Positions 45,257 to 57,107 are shown, counted from the first letter of the stretch. The stretch is 64,000 nt of DNA from Roseitranquillus sediminis (GCF_016918935.1 NZ_JAFFOB010000018.1:1-64000), one strand, 5' to 3'. Translations and numbers: made by a program. Notes: generated by a model not told the origin, from the letters alone.

Positions 45257-46192
45257 CTAGTTGCCGGCAGACGCGGCGGCGACATCCTCGGGCGCGCCGA
45301 TGTTGCGCACCGCTGCCGACTTCTCGATGCGCCGCACCATTCCGGAAAGGGCTTTGCCGGCACCCAACTCCCAAAATTCCGTCACGCCCTGAGCCGACAT
45401 CCAGGCGACGCTCTCGCGCCAGCGGACCATGCCGGTGATCTGCCGGACCAGAAGATCGCGGATCGCCTCCGGGTCGCTCACGCCCTCCGCAGTCACATTG
45501 CTCACCACCGGAACGACAGGCGTCTCGATGCTGACGTCGTCCAACGCCGCTTGCATCCGCTCTGCCGCGGGCTGCATCAGCGCCGAGTGGAACGGAGCCG
45601 AAACCGGAAGCAGCAGCACCCGCTTCGCGCCCTTCTCCTTGGCCCGCTCAGCCGCGCGCTCGACCGCCGTGCGGCTTCCCGAAACCACCACCTGCGCCGG
45701 ATCGTTGTCGTTCGCCGCCTGGCAGACCTCGCCCTCGGCCGCCTCCTCGGCCAGCGCCTGCACAGCTGGCAGGTCCAGCCCAAGGATCGCCGCCATCGCG
45801 CCTTCGCCGACCGGAACCGCTTCCTGCATGGCGCGCCCCCGGATCCGCAGCAGGCGTGCGGCGTCTGCGACACCGATCGACCGCGCGGCCGCCAGCGCCG
45901 AATACTCTCCAAGCGAATGCCCTGCCACGAAGGCCGCGCTCGTCACCTCGACCCCCTCGGCCTCGAGCGCCCGAACCGCGGCGAGCGACGTCGCCATCAG
46001 CGCCGGCTGCGCATTCGCCGTCAGCGTCAATGCGTTCTGCTCACCCTCCCAGATCAGCAGCGACAGCTTCTCGCCGAGCGCCTCGTCGACCTCGTCAAAG
46101 ACATCGGCCGCTGCCCGATAGGTTTCGGCCAACGCCTGGCCCATGCCAACCGTCTGGGCCCCCTGACCCGGAAAGAGAAAAGCGCGCGACAT
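45257..46192 (-). CDS. fabD: Malonyl-CoA:ACP transacylase
   Basis: A 311-residue enzyme with FPGQGAQ at 7-13, the nucleophile S93 in GHSLGEYSAL and the His in APFHSALM near 200. It loads malonyl groups onto AcpP. GGGAGG precedes ATG 46192; the frame continues upstream but only antisense to rpsF. Divergent from rpsF. Confidence 0.95.
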   Translation of the reverse strand: MSRAFLFPGQGAQTVGMGQALAETYRAAADVFDEVDEALGEKLSLLIWEGEQNALTLTANAQPALMATSLAAVRALEAEGVEVTSAAFVAGHSLGEYSALAAARSIGVADAARLLRIRGRAMQEAVPVGEGAMAAILGLDLPAVQALAEEAAEGEVCQAANDNDPAQVVVSGSRTAVERAAERAKEKGAKRVLLLPVSAPFHSALMQPAAERMQAALDDVSIETPVVPVVSNVTAEGVSDPEAIRDLLVRQITGMVRWRESVAWMSAQGVTEFWELGAGKALSGMVRRIEKSAAVRNIGAPEDVAAASAGN

Positions 46193-46278
46193 CCAGCCTC
46201 CCTGCGTGTCCTCGCTGCATAGCCTGCGCGGCAAATGCGCGCAACGCGTGCCTCGGCGCTGGCGGCGGGAGCGCGAGC

Positions 46279-46306
46279 TTGCAAGTCGCGGGTCCTCGTG
46301 TATAAG
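46279..46306 (+). promoter_or_regulatory. Sigma-70-type promoter for rpsF-rpsR-rplI
   Basis: TTGCAA (46279-46284), 16-nt spacer, TATAAG (46301-46306), about 100 bp ahead of rpsF in the divergent fabD-rpsF region. The -10 is good and the -35 fair. Confidence 0.5.
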
Positions 46307-46405
46307 GCGCCACCTTCCGCAGACACGTGACCGGCGCAGCCTCTCGTGGGCGGGCGCGGAAGGCATGACCCGCCCTTTGAAGTGCGCCTGAAAACAGGAG
46401 ATCGC

Positions 46406-46768
46406 ATGCCGCTTTACGAGCATGTCTTCATCTCGCGCCAGGACCTCTCCAACACCCAGGCCGAGGGCCTCGTCGAGCACTTCGGCACCGTCCTCGCGGA
46501 CAACGGCGGCAAGGTCGTCGAAAGCGAGTACTGGGGCGTCAAGACGATGGCCTACAAGATCAACAAGAACCGCAAGGGGCACTACGCCTACCTGCGCACC
46601 GACGCCCCCGCGCCGGCCGTGCAGGAGATGGAGCGCCTGATGCGCCTGCATGACGACGTGATGCGCGTCCTGACCCTCAAGGTCGACGAGCACGAGGAAG
46701 GTCCCTCCGTGCAGATGCAGAAGCGCGACGACCGCGATCGCGGCGATCGCGGCGACCGGCGCCGGTAA
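46406..46768 (+). CDS. rpsF: 30S ribosomal protein bS6
   Basis: A 120-residue protein: MPLYEHVFISRQDLS at the start, YWGVKTMAYKINKNRKGHY mid-protein, and a charged tail of DR-rich repeats. It binds 16S rRNA together with bS18. CAGGAG precedes the ATG. First gene of rpsF-rpsR-rplI. Confidence 0.97.
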   Translation: MPLYEHVFISRQDLSNTQAEGLVEHFGTVLADNGGKVVESEYWGVKTMAYKINKNRKGHYAYLRTDAPAPAVQEMERLMRLHDDVMRVLTLKVDEHEEGPSVQMQKRDDRDRGDRGDRRR

Positions 46769-46780
46769 GGAGGACAGATC

Positions 46781-47008
46781 ATGGCAGCCAGACCGTTTTT
46801 CCGCCGCCGCAAGGTGTGCCCCTTCTCGGGCGACAACGCGCCCCGGATCGACTACAAGGACACGCGCCTCCTGCAGCGTTACATCTCCGAGCGGGGCAAG
46901 ATCGTGCCCAGCCGGATCACCGCCGTCTCGTCCAAGAAGCAGCGCGAGCTCGCCCGAGCGATCAAGCGCGCCCGCTTCCTGGCGCTCCTGCCCTACGCGG
47001 TGAAGTGA
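46781..47008 (+). CDS. rpsR: 30S ribosomal protein bS18
   Basis: A 75-residue basic protein ([40 protein letters not shown]). It forms a pair with bS6. AAGGAGG lies 12 bp after the rpsF stop region, ahead of its ATG. Confidence 0.97.
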   Translation: MAARPFFRRRKVCPFSGDNAPRIDYKDTRLLQRYISERGKIVPSRITAVSSKKQRELARAIKRARFLALLPYAVK

Positions 47009-47016
47009 GGTAGATC

Positions 47017-47670
47017 ATGCAAGTCATTCTTCTGGAACGTGTCGCCAAGCTCGGCCAGATGGGCGAGGTGGTCTCCGTAAAGGACGGCTACGCCCGCAAC
47101 TACCTCCTGCCGCAGGGCAAGGCGCTCTGGGCCTCCAAGGCCAACGTCGCCCGCTTTGAGGAGCAGAAGGCCCAGCTCGAGGCGCGCAACCTCGAGGGCA
47201 AGAAGGAGGCCGAGAAGCTCGCCGAAAAGCTGCGCGGCCAACAGTTCGTCGTGATCCGCTCGGCGTCCGACGCAGGCGCGCTGTATGGCTCCGTCTCCAC
47301 GCGTGACGCGGCCGACGCCGCGACCGAGGCTAGCGTCTCGCTCGACCGCAAGCAGGTAGCGCTGTCGCGCCCGATCAAGGAGCTCGGCCTGCACCCGGTG
47401 CTTGTCACCCTGCATCCCGAGGTCGAGGTCGAGATCACCCTGAACGTCGCCCGCTCGCCCGAAGAGGCCGAGCTGCAGGCGTCCGGCAAGTCGATTCAGG
47501 AGCTCGCCGCCGAGGAAGAGGCCGCAGCCGAGTTCGAGATCGAGCAGCTCTTCGACGATATCGGCGCCGCGCAACTCGACGAGGACGAGGCCGAGGTCGA
47601 ACAGCGGACCGACAAGCCTGCTGTTCAGGAAAAGACCACGCTCGACGAGAAACTCGGCCGCGACGCCTGA
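47017..47670 (+). CDS. rplI: 50S ribosomal protein bL9
   Basis: A 217-residue bL9: [20 protein letters not shown], then [16 protein letters not shown], a long connecting helix and the C-terminal RNA-binding domain. The C-terminal extension past about 150 is long and acidic ([25 protein letters not shown]), as in related alphaproteobacteria. A terminator follows. Confidence 0.96.
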   Translation: MQVILLERVAKLGQMGEVVSVKDGYARNYLLPQGKALWASKANVARFEEQKAQLEARNLEGKKEAEKLAEKLRGQQFVVIRSASDAGALYGSVSTRDAADAATEASVSLDRKQVALSRPIKELGLHPVLVTLHPEVEVEITLNVARSPEEAELQASGKSIQELAAEEEAAAEFEIEQLFDDIGAAQLDEDEAEVEQRTDKPAVQEKTTLDEKLGRDA

Positions 47671-47738
47671 GCGAGTGCACACGAGTTTCGAAGAGGGCCG
47701 CGCCTCCGGTCCGAGGCATTCCGTTCCTGATAGCACTC

Positions 47739-47772
47739 AAGGCACTTCCGCTCTCGCGGGAGTGCCTTCTTT
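47739..47772 (+). terminator. Rho-independent terminator after rplI
   Basis: A 13-bp stem (AAGGCACTTCCGC at 47739-47751 with GCGGGAGTGCCTT at 47756-47768, one wobble) with a TCTC loop, followed by CTTTC. It sits just before the stop of the convergent unknown gene. Confidence 0.75.
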
Positions 47773-47776
47773 CACG

Positions 47777-48277
47777 CTACGGCCTTACTCTGTAAATCTT
47801 GGAGCGGCGGAGGGCGGCGCGTAGCTCCTCAAACTTCCCGCAGATCGGGGTCCCGTAGAAGATCCACGGGCGGTAGTGCGCGCGATAGTGGCTGGGCATT
47901 ACGAGCCGACAGCCCTTCGAAAGCGCTCGCTCTTCTTGGATCCCGAGCCGCATCGCCGTGGGCCGCTCTCCGATGTCCACGGTCATAGCAATGCTCCGAA
48001 CGCGCGCCTTCAACGTTCCGCGCGGAGCCGGCGTGGTCTCGGCGCGCCCGATCCACGCAGACACGCAAGACCTCTCTTCGGACCAGTTGTAGTTGACTCG
48101 GAAGATGTCGAGCAGCGCGATGAGGACGCGCGGATTAGAGAACGCCCTGTTGACATAGCTGGGACCTGACCCCGCATCTCCGCCCGCTGCCCGAGGGGAC
48201 AGGAGTCGTCGAATGTCGCTGATCCGAAGGCATACGAGGTGCGGTAATGTTCCTTCTTCTGGCTCAGGTTCAGTCAA
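47777..48277 (-). CDS. Hypothetical protein, family not recognised
   Basis: A 166-residue protein with no family I recognise. It has no signal or membrane helix, is basic, and ends with an aromatic-rich part (YRAHYRPWIFYGTPICGKF) then RAALRRSKIYRVRP. Less GC-rich codon choice than its neighbours hints at transfer. It lies between rplI (convergent) and a serine hydrolase (divergent). It could be a defence-, plasmid- or phage-type remnant, but nothing in the sequence proves it. Confidence 0.5.
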   Translation of the reverse strand: MTEPEPEEGTLPHLVCLRISDIRRLLSPRAAGGDAGSGPSYVNRAFSNPRVLIALLDIFRVNYNWSEERSCVSAWIGRAETTPAPRGTLKARVRSIAMTVDIGERPTAMRLGIQEERALSKGCRLVMPSHYRAHYRPWIFYGTPICGKFEELRAALRRSKIYRVRP

Positions 48278-48321
48278 TGCGTCGCCTCCAGACGCGGCCC
48301 TTTTCCTTGTAGAGGAGTGAG

Positions 48322-49209
48322 ATGACCTTGCGCCCCGTCCATGCGGCCCTCATCCGAGGTGATGCGTCGGTACGCATGAATGGTGCGGCGAGCACCGTCT
48401 TTCCCTGGTGGAGCTTCACCAAGACGGTGATCTGCGCCTGCGTGCTGCGCCTGGTCGAGCGCGGAGCAATCGACATTGACCAACCCGTCGCGGGAAAGCC
48501 ATTCACGGCGCGACAACTGATGCAGAACCGCGCCGGCGTGCCTGACTATGGATCGCTGCCGTCCTATCACCGTGCCGTTGCCGGAGGCGAGCCGCCTTGG
48601 ACGTGCGATCGACTGCTGCGAGAAGTGGACGTCGAGCGGCTGGACTTCCCGCCCGGCACCGGCTGGCGCTACTCCAACACCGGCTATCTCCTCCTTAGGA
48701 TCTGGATCGAGGAGTCCACCGGCCACGGCCTCGCCCGCCTCGTCCGCATGTTCGTGACCGACCCGCTCGGCCTCGCTTCGGTCAGCCTCGCCGAGCGGCC
48801 GCAGGACTTCGACCGCGTGCACTGGTCCTCGGCGCGCAGCTATGACCTGCGCTGGGTCTATCACGGATGCCTGATCGGCACCGCCTCGGATGCCGCGCTC
48901 CTCTTGCACGACCTCTTTGGCGGACGCATTCTGGGCGGCGACAGCCTCGCCCAGATGACGGCGGCGCATCGGCTCGGCGGGCGGATCGACGGACGCCCGT
49001 GGACCGAAACGGGCTACGGGCTCGGGCTCATGATCGGCCGCATGAACCATGTCGGCCGAGCGCTGGGCCACTCGGGCGGCGGACCCTTTTGCGTCAACGC
49101 CGTCTACCACTTCCCCGACGGCAATACACCCGCGACGGTTGCCGCCTTTACCGATGGCACCGACGAAGGTGTGGCCGAACGCGCGGCCGCCGAGCTCGCC
49201 CGCTCGTGA
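48322..49209 (+). CDS. Serine hydrolase, beta-lactamase/D-Ala-D-Ala carboxypeptidase family
   Basis: A 295-residue class C beta-lactamase-fold protein. The motifs are SFTK (S31, K34), YSNTG near 113 and GHSGGG near 250, giving the SxxK, YxN and HxG triad. There is no signal peptide at the chosen ATG (after GAGGAG), so it is probably cytoplasmic, and it is shorter than AmpC. Likely an esterase or peptidase rather than a true beta-lactamase. Confidence 0.85.
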   Translation: MTLRPVHAALIRGDASVRMNGAASTVFPWWSFTKTVICACVLRLVERGAIDIDQPVAGKPFTARQLMQNRAGVPDYGSLPSYHRAVAGGEPPWTCDRLLREVDVERLDFPPGTGWRYSNTGYLLLRIWIEESTGHGLARLVRMFVTDPLGLASVSLAERPQDFDRVHWSSARSYDLRWVYHGCLIGTASDAALLLHDLFGGRILGGDSLAQMTAAHRLGGRIDGRPWTETGYGLGLMIGRMNHVGRALGHSGGGPFCVNAVYHFPDGNTPATVAAFTDGTDEGVAERAAAELARS

Positions 49210-49295
49210 GGTGCGGCGATTCAGCGCTCGCGCCCTCGTGAGGGAACGCGCCGCGGCGCCTCTCATTGGCCCAACAAGCCAAGGGAGAACACAGC

Positions 49296-50504
49296 ATGAC
49301 AACAGCCATCTCGCGCATCGCCGTCGCCACCGCCCTCGCCGCCACGCCGGCGCTGGCACAGGACCCGGTCGTGCAGGGCGACAAGAACGTGCCCGAATTC
49401 GAGCCGGCCTTCGAGAACCAGACGCGCGCACCTGCCATGTCGTCGGACTTCGAGCTCGACGTCTCGACCCTCGCCGGGCCGCTCGTGCACCCTTGGGGCA
49501 TCGCGGTGCTGCCCGACGATGCGGGCTACCTGGTGACCGAGCGCCCCGGCAGGCTGCGCCACGTCGCGCCCGACGGCACCCTCTCCGAACCGCTGGGCGG
49601 CGTGCCGGAGGTGCTGAATGAGGAGCAGGGCGGCCTCCTCGACGTCGCCCTCGGTCCGGACTTCGGGGAAAGCCGCAGGATCTTCCTCACCTACGCCAAG
49701 CCCATGGGCGACGGCATGTCGGCCACCGCCGCCGCCAGCGCCACCTTGTCGGAGGACCTTAGGCAGATTTCCGACGTGCAGGACATCTTCGTGCAGGAGC
49801 CGCCGTCGCCGAGCCCGATGCACTACGGCAGCCGGATCGTCTTCGACGGCGAAGGCCACGCCTTCATCACCACCGGCGAGCATTTCACCGAGGACCAGCG
49901 CGTCTATGCCCAGGACCTCGACAAGACCTATGGCAAGATCATCCGGGTGAACCTCGACGGCAGCGTGCCCGAGGGCAATCCGTTCGTGGGACAGGAGGGC
50001 GCGATCGACTCCATCTGGGCCTACGGCCTGCGCAACGTCCAGGCGGCCGCCTATGAGGACGGGCAGCTCTGGACGATCTCGCATGGCCCGGCCGGCGGCG
50101 ACGAGCTAAACGAGATCCAGCCCGGCCTGAACTACGGCTGGCCCGTCATTGCCTACGGCGAGAACTATGACGGCACCCCCGTCGGCTCGGGCGAGAGCAA
50201 GATGGAGGGGATGGAGCAGCCAGTCTACTACTGGGACCCGGTCATCGCACCCTCGGGGATGGTCTTTTACGACGGCGAGATGTTCTCCGAGTGGCAGGGT
50301 GACATTCTCGTCGGCTCGCTTTATCCTGGTGCGCTCGTCCGGCTGCGGCTTGAGGACGGACGCGTCGCCGGAGAAGAGCGCCTTCTGCGAGACATTGGCC
50401 GCGTGCGCGACGTCGAGGATTTGGAGGACGGCTCGCTCCTCATCATCACCGACGAGGAGAACGGTGCGCTTCTCCACGTGACGCGCGCCGGTCAGTCGAA
50501 CTGA
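49296..50504 (+). CDS. PQQ-dependent sugar dehydrogenase-like protein (GSDH/YliI family)
   Basis: A 402-residue six-bladed beta-propeller protein with a Sec signal (cleavage near ALA-Q, residue 21-22). HPWGIAVLPDDAGYLVTERPG, LLDVALGPDF, GSRIVFDGEGHAFITTGEHF, WAYGLRNVQAAAYED, GPAGGDELNEIQPGLNYGWP and YYWDPVIAPSGM are family blocks of soluble aldose sugar dehydrogenases. It should oxidise sugars in the periplasm with PQQ. GGGAG precedes ATG 49296. Confidence 0.9.
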   Translation: MTTAISRIAVATALAATPALAQDPVVQGDKNVPEFEPAFENQTRAPAMSSDFELDVSTLAGPLVHPWGIAVLPDDAGYLVTERPGRLRHVAPDGTLSEPLGGVPEVLNEEQGGLLDVALGPDFGESRRIFLTYAKPMGDGMSATAAASATLSEDLRQISDVQDIFVQEPPSPSPMHYGSRIVFDGEGHAFITTGEHFTEDQRVYAQDLDKTYGKIIRVNLDGSVPEGNPFVGQEGAIDSIWAYGLRNVQAAAYEDGQLWTISHGPAGGDELNEIQPGLNYGWPVIAYGENYDGTPVGSGESKMEGMEQPVYYWDPVIAPSGMVFYDGEMFSEWQGDILVGSLYPGALVRLRLEDGRVAGEERLLRDIGRVRDVEDLEDGSLLIITDEENGALLHVTRAGQSN

Positions 50505-50517
50505 CACCCGCGCAAGA

Positions 50518-50547
50518 GAAAGCTCCGGCGACGTCGCCGGGGCTTTC
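50518..50547. terminator. Bidirectional terminator between the sugar dehydrogenase and tig
   Basis: A 13-bp stem (50518-50530 with 50535-50547, one wobble, loop ACGT), with A/T-rich edges on both sides. It separates two convergent genes. Confidence 0.7.
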
Positions 50548-50567
50548 AACTTGCCGATGCACTGGAT

Positions 50568-51896
50568 TCAGACGTCTTCGTCCAGCGCTTCGATCTCCTT
50601 CTGCAGCTCGTCCTTGCTGACCTCGCGCTCGTCCACGTCGGCGAGCTCGATGATGTAGTCGACCACCTTGTCCTCGAAGATCGGCGCTTGCAGCTGCTGG
50701 CGGATCTGCGCGTTCTGCTGGACGAATTCGAAGAACTGCCGCTCCTGCCCCGGATACTGACGCGCTTGGTTCATCACCGCCTGCGTCATCTCGGCGTCCG
50801 AGACCTTGATGTCGTTCTTGCGGCCGAGTTCGGCCAGCAGCAGGCCCAGACGGACGCGGCGCTCGGCCAGCTTGCGGTGCTCGTCGCTCACGTCGATCTC
50901 GCCGTGGTCGTGGCCCTGCACCTCCGGGTGCTCCTCGTGCCAGAGCTGGTGGGCGATCTGTTTGGCCTCCGCATCGACCAGGCTCGGCGGCAGGTCGAAG
51001 CTGACCCGCTCATCGAGCTGGTCCAGCAGGCGGCGCTTCATGATCGAGCGGCTGGCACCCGCATACTCCGACTCGAGCCGCTCGGCGATCTGCGACCTGA
51101 GCCCGGCGAGGTCGTCGGCGCCGAAGCGCTTGGCGAGTTCGTCGTCGATCTCTGCCGCTTTGGGCTTCTTGACCGCCTTCACGGTAGTCTCGAAAGTGGC
51201 TTCCTTCCCCTTCAGGTGGTCCGCCTGATAGTCCTCGGGAAAATTCACCGTCAGCGTGCGCTCCTCACCGGCGGTCACACCGACGAGCTGCTCCTCGAAG
51301 CCCGGGATGAAACTGTTCGAGCCGAGCGTCAGCGGATAGTCCTCCGCCGCGCCGCCTTCGAAGGGCTCGCCGTCCAGCTTGCCGGTGAAGTCGATCACCA
51401 CCTGGTCGCCGTCCTCGGCCGCGCCGTCCTTGTCCTCGAAGCTCTGGGCCGTGTCGGCCAGGCTCTTCAGCGCCTCTTCCACGGCGGCGTCGTCCGCCTT
51501 GACCTTCAAACGCTCGAGCTTGATTCCGTTGGCGTCGAACTCCGGGATCTCGGGCAGCGCCTCATAGGTCATCTCGACCTCGACGTCGTCGCCTTCCTTC
51601 CAGTTGTCGTTCGTCATCTTGACGTCGGGCTGGGCCGCGGGCCGGTCGCCGGTCTCCTCGAAGTGCGAAGACATTGCGCCGTCGACGGCTTCCTGCATGG
51701 CCTCGCCGATCAGGCGCGGGCCGAACTGCTTGCGCAGCAGCGCCAGCGGCACCTTGCCCTTGCGAAAGCCCTTCATCTGCACCTCGGGCTGGGCCTCGGT
51801 CAGCTTTTCGGTGACCTTGGCCTCCAGCTCGTCGGCCGGAACGATGATCCGGTAGCCGCGCTTGAGACCTTCGTTCAGGGTTTCCGTGACCTGCAT
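50568..51896 (-). CDS. tig: Trigger factor, ribosome-associated chaperone
   Basis: A 442-residue protein: the ribosome-binding domain with [17 protein letters not shown] (about 43-59), the FKBP-type peptidyl-prolyl isomerase domain (about 160-245, [20 protein letters not shown]) and the helical C-terminal chaperone part. It greets nascent chains at the exit tunnel. tRNA-Leu lies just upstream on the same strand. Confidence 0.96.
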   Translation of the reverse strand: MQVTETLNEGLKRGYRIIVPADELEAKVTEKLTEAQPEVQMKGFRKGKVPLALLRKQFGPRLIGEAMQEAVDGAMSSHFEETGDRPAAQPDVKMTNDNWKEGDDVEVEMTYEALPEIPEFDANGIKLERLKVKADDAAVEEALKSLADTAQSFEDKDGAAEDGDQVVIDFTGKLDGEPFEGGAAEDYPLTLGSNSFIPGFEEQLVGVTAGEERTLTVNFPEDYQADHLKGKEATFETTVKAVKKPKAAEIDDELAKRFGADDLAGLRSQIAERLESEYAGASRSIMKRRLLDQLDERVSFDLPPSLVDAEAKQIAHQLWHEEHPEVQGHDHGEIDVSDEHRKLAERRVRLGLLLAELGRKNDIKVSDAEMTQAVMNQARQYPGQERQFFEFVQQNAQIRQQLQAPIFEDKVVDYIIELADVDEREVSKDELQKEIEALDEDV

Positions 51897-51915
51897 TCGT
51901 CGTCCTTTTCATCCT

Positions 51916-52000
51916 TGGTGCGGGTGGAGGGACTCGAACCCCCACGCCTCGCGGCGCCAGAACCTAAATCTGGTGCGTCTACCAGTTCCGCCACACCCGC
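51916..52000 (-). tRNA. tRNA-Leu (anticodon UAG)
   Basis: Minus strand. The 7-bp acceptor stem (GCGGGTG with CACCCGC), the D-arm GGCGGAACTGGTAGACGC, the anticodon stem CCAGA/TCTGG around the loop TTTAGGT (anticodon UAG), the long variable arm, and GGTTCGAGTCC with a T-stem are all visible. CCA is encoded at 51918-51916. 85 nt, class II, fits tRNA-Leu. Confidence 0.93.
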
Positions 52001-52063
52001 ATACGCCCAGAAGGGCGGCCACTCCGGACCGCCCGCCATGGAATTGCGCGGGTGCATAGCAAA

Positions 52064-52086
52064 GCCCCCCCGCGGATGCGAGGGGC
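52064..52086 (-). terminator. Candidate terminator after the NAD(P)HX repair gene
   Basis: On the minus strand a GCCCC-rich stem pairs across GCATCCGC (52080-52086 with 52064-52070, one mismatch) and is followed by TTTGC. It lies just past the stop at 52099. Confidence 0.4.
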
Positions 52087-52098
52087 AAAATTGTGCCG

Positions 52099-54116
<2,018 letters not shown>

Positions 54117-54165
54117 ATCAGGCCCGCCGGGGCCGGCACCAGAATACCCTAGGGAAGGAAAGTTC

Positions 54166-55572
54166 ATGAGCAATTCCGACGTCCTCAAGACCATTAAGGA
54201 CGAAGAGGTCGAATACGTCGACATCCGTTTCACCGACCCGCGCGGCAAGCTTCAGCACGTGACGATGCTGTCGAACCAGGTCGACGAGGACTTCCTCGAG
54301 GAAGGCTTCATGTTCGACGGCTCGTCGATCGCCGGCTGGAAGTCCATCGACCAATCCGACATGAAGCTGATGCCGGACACGACGTCGGCCTATCTCGATC
54401 CGTTTTACGCCGAAAAGACGCTCTGCGTGCACTGCACCGTGCTCGAGCCTGACACGAATGAGCCATACGATCGCGACCCCCGCGGCACGGCCGAAAAGGC
54501 GGAGGCGTACCTGAAGTCTTCCGGCATCGGCGACACTTCCTACTTCGGGCCGGAAGCCGAGTTCTTCCTGTTCGACAACGTCAAGTTCCAGGTCTCGATG
54601 CAGAAGGTCGGCTACGAGGTCGACGCGATCGACGCCGCCTGGAACACCGACACCGACTACGAGATGGGCAACATGGGCCACCGCCCCGGCGTGAAGGGCG
54701 GCTACTTCCCCGTGAACCCGGTCGACGAGGCGCAGGACATCCGGTCCGAGATGCTCTCGACGATGAAGCGGATGGGCATGAACGTCGACAAGCACCACCA
54801 CGAGGTGGCGTCGTGCCAGCACGAGCTGGGCATGATCTTCTCGACGCTGACGGATCAGGCCGACCAGCTCCAGAAGTACAAGTACGTCATACACAACGTC
54901 GCGCACGCCTACGGCAAGACGGCGACCTTCATGCCGAAGCCGATTGCGGGCGACAACGGGTCGGGCATGCACGTCAACATGTCGATCTGGAAGGACGGCA
55001 AGCCGCTCTTCGCCGGTGACAAGTACGCGGACCTCTCGGACGAGGCGCTGTGGTACATCGGCGGCCTCCTGAAGCACGCCAAGGCGCTCAACGCCTTCAC
55101 CAACCCCGGCACCAACAGCTACAAGCGCCTGATCCCGGGCTTCGAGGCGCCGGTGCTGCGCGCCTACTCGGCCCGCAACCGCTCGGGTTGTATCCGGATT
55201 CCGTGGACCGAGAGCCCGAAGGCCAAGCGCGTCGAGGCCCGATTCCCGGACCCGTCGGCGAACCCCTACCTCGCCTTCTCGGCGCTGCTCCTCGCAGGTC
55301 TCGACGGGATCCAGAACAAGATCCATCCGGGCGAGGCGATGGACAAGGACCTCTACGACCTGCCGCCCGAGGAGCTGGCCGGCATCCCCACCGTCTGCGG
55401 CAGCCTCCGCGAAGCGATGGACGAACTCGAGAAGGACATGGACTTCCTGCTGCAGGGCGACGTCTTCACCCGCGACCAGATCGAGGGTTACATGGATCTC
55501 AAGTGGGAAGAGATCTACGCCTACGAGCACACCCCGCACCCGATCGAGTTCAAGCTCTATTACAGCTGCTGA
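54166..55572 (+). CDS. glnA: Glutamine synthetase type I
   Basis: A 468-residue [13 protein letters not shown] (near 45-54), the catalytic [10 protein letters not shown] block, [10 protein letters not shown] and the adenylylation site Tyr in [10 protein letters not shown] (near 397) are present. It makes glutamine from glutamate, ammonia and ATP. GGGAAGGAAAG precedes the ATG. Co-transcribed with glnB under nitrogen control. Confidence 0.97.
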   Translation: MSNSDVLKTIKDEEVEYVDIRFTDPRGKLQHVTMLSNQVDEDFLEEGFMFDGSSIAGWKSIDQSDMKLMPDTTSAYLDPFYAEKTLCVHCTVLEPDTNEPYDRDPRGTAEKAEAYLKSSGIGDTSYFGPEAEFFLFDNVKFQVSMQKVGYEVDAIDAAWNTDTDYEMGNMGHRPGVKGGYFPVNPVDEAQDIRSEMLSTMKRMGMNVDKHHHEVASCQHELGMIFSTLTDQADQLQKYKYVIHNVAHAYGKTATFMPKPIAGDNGSGMHVNMSIWKDGKPLFAGDKYADLSDEALWYIGGLLKHAKALNAFTNPGTNSYKRLIPGFEAPVLRAYSARNRSGCIRIPWTESPKAKRVEARFPDPSANPYLAFSALLLAGLDGIQNKIHPGEAMDKDLYDLPPEELAGIPTVCGSLREAMDELEKDMDFLLQGDVFTRDQIEGYMDLKWEEIYAYEHTPHPIEFKLYYSC

Positions 55573-55583
55573 TGAAGTACCGG

Positions 55584-55656
55584 GCGCCCTCGCGCAGGGC
55601 GCTCGTCTGGATTCCCCCGCTTTCATGGCCGGTCACGGGCTGGAGGTCTCCAGCCC
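55584..55656 (+). terminator. Hairpins after glnA
   Basis: Two inverted repeats without T tracts: GCGCCCT/AGGGCGC at 55584-55602 and GGGCTGGAG/CTCCAGCCC at 55637-55656. The first, 12 bp past the glnA stop, is the better terminator candidate. Confidence 0.4.
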
Positions 55657-55734
55657 GGCGAGGGCTCTCCTTGCGTAACCTGATCGCTGAGAGCGAATGT
55701 CATCGGCCAATCTCGCGGCGGACGGCCTGCCAAG

Positions 55735-56085
55735 GTTCAAGCTCTGACCCCCGCGTTGGCCGAACCCTCGCGCTCGACGTGATGCCGGACCGGGCGCATG
55801 ACCTCGTCGGGGTCGGCGATATCCGGCGCCACGTATCGATCCCGAAGCGCCACTTCGCCGACCGTGCCCACGACGCGCGCAAGCTGCGCCAGTGGCTGGC
55901 GGATCGAGACTGAGAGGTCGTCGTGCCGCCCGACCCCACGCGACCCGCCGATGGACAAGAGCACCTGCAACGCGCGCAATGTCATCGAGCGGATGTCTTC
56001 TCGCCTCTAGGGTACCGCCGCATCGCCACCCTCTACGACAATTCCAGACATCGTCCTGTCGTCGATCCCCATCGCCGCGGCCGTC
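55735..56085 (+). pseudogene. IS5-family transposase C-terminal remnant
   Basis: Reading across shifting plus-strand frames gives LALDVMPDRAHDLVGV, FADRAHDARKLRQWLADR, VVPPDPTR, then (Y)DKSTCNARNVIERMSSRL and GYRRIATLYDNS. These are in the order of an IS5-type DDE transposase end (…ADRAHDADKLRxW…NVIERxFxRLKDYRRIATRYDK). The N-terminal half is missing and at least two frameshifts are present. Non-functional. Confidence 0.7.
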
Positions 56086-56405
56086 GCTTGATGACTCAAA
56101 CGCGTCCCGACTATAGCGGCAGGCAACGTATCCCGAGCCAAGCGTCCGGAGGTATCGAAAAGATCCCCCGTCGAAAGCTCATGGACGTGGAGCCGCGCCG
56201 CAGCCTCCTCCACTGATGTCACCGCCAGCACGCTGGCCGGCCGCGAGACGCCGGTCCCGTCGACCGGTTGCGGCTCGCGTCCCGCTGAAAGCCACTCGCC
56301 GCCACGAAATCGCGAGCGGAGTCACTTCTGAGGGAGCACGCGTGGCGCAGAACAACGCGATGACGCCTCGGATCCGACGGCGATGAGCCGCAAACTTCGG
56401 CGCGG

Positions 56406-56990
56406 TCAGCCGCGCGACGGACCTGCAACGCGCCACAGCGCAGGCACCAGCATCGCCGCCAGCGCGAGCTTCAGCGCATCGCCCAGGAGAAACGGCGTCA
56501 TGCCCCAGGCGAGTATCGGCTGATCCCACCCGTAGAGCTGGCCGAGCCACAAAAGCCCCGGTGCATAGATCAACACGTTGCCCAGCAGCAGCGCGACCGC
56601 CATGCGGCCGGCAGAGCGGTCCCAACCGCGCCGCGCCAAGGCGCCCACAGCCGCGATGGCGAGCACGTAGCCGAACAGGTAGCCGCCGGTCCCGCCGAAC
56701 ATGTAGGCCAGGCCCGCGGTCTCTCCCGAACCGGCGAACACGTTGACGCCGGCCGCGCCGAGCGCGAGGTAGCCTAGGATCGTCGCCAGCCCCAGTCGCG
56801 GACCGTAGATGGCGCCGAGCGTCAGGACGGCGAACGTGCCCATCGTCACCGGCACCGGCCACATCGGCACGCGGATCTTCGCCGCCACCACCAGTGCCAG
56901 AATTCCCGCAGCGACGAGAGCCACCTGGCGGAGCATCCGCCCCGCGCCTGCTGCGGGCGCGAACGCCTCGACCAGAACCCTGTCCGCCAT
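56406..56990 (-). CDS. bioY: BioY, biotin transporter S component
   Basis: A 194-residue membrane protein with about six hydrophobic helices and the BioY pattern KIRVPMWPVPVTMGTFAVL, GATILGYLALG-like and FGGTGGYLFGYVLA. It is the substrate-binding subunit of ECF-type biotin uptake; in alphaproteobacteria it can act with BioMN or alone. Start ATG 56990 (MADRV) lies 8 nt after GGAG; two ATG/GTG codons upstream are less well spaced. No bioMN here. Confidence 0.9.
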   Translation of the reverse strand: MADRVLVEAFAPAAGAGRMLRQVALVAAGILALVVAAKIRVPMWPVPVTMGTFAVLTLGAIYGPRLGLATILGYLALGAAGVNVFAGSGETAGLAYMFGGTGGYLFGYVLAIAAVGALARRGWDRSAGRMAVALLLGNVLIYAPGLLWLGQLYGWDQPILAWGMTPFLLGDALKLALAAMLVPALWRVAGPSRG

Positions 56991-57107
56991 CGTCATCACT
57001 CCAGCCAATCCGTCCTGCACCGATTGATGCCCCAGCCGGATGTGCCATGCAAGCGCGGCCCGACCGTCAGGTCCTGTACGGCGGCCGCGGGTGGGTACGA
57101 CACCAGA

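Larger units (their letters stand above)
55573..56405. other. Intergenic region between glnA and bioY
   Basis: 830 bp with no intact gene. Its middle holds the IS5-type transposase remnant. The parts at 55657-55735 and 56085-56405 show nothing I can support; the open frames there (for example 56007-56231 minus) look like shadows. Confidence 0.6.

Noticed and set aside
46193-46693. Extended fabD start upstream of 46192
   Set aside because: The extension is antisense to rpsF, and the ATG at 46192 has GGGAGG and begins the FPGQGAQ motif region.
48322-49209. True AmpC beta-lactamase
   Set aside because: The triad is present but the protein has no signal peptide and is shorter than AmpC, so a cytoplasmic esterase/peptidase is more likely.
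56007-56231. Minus-strand frame ahead of bioY
   Set aside because: It overlaps the IS5-type remnant on the other strand and shows no domain or start signal.
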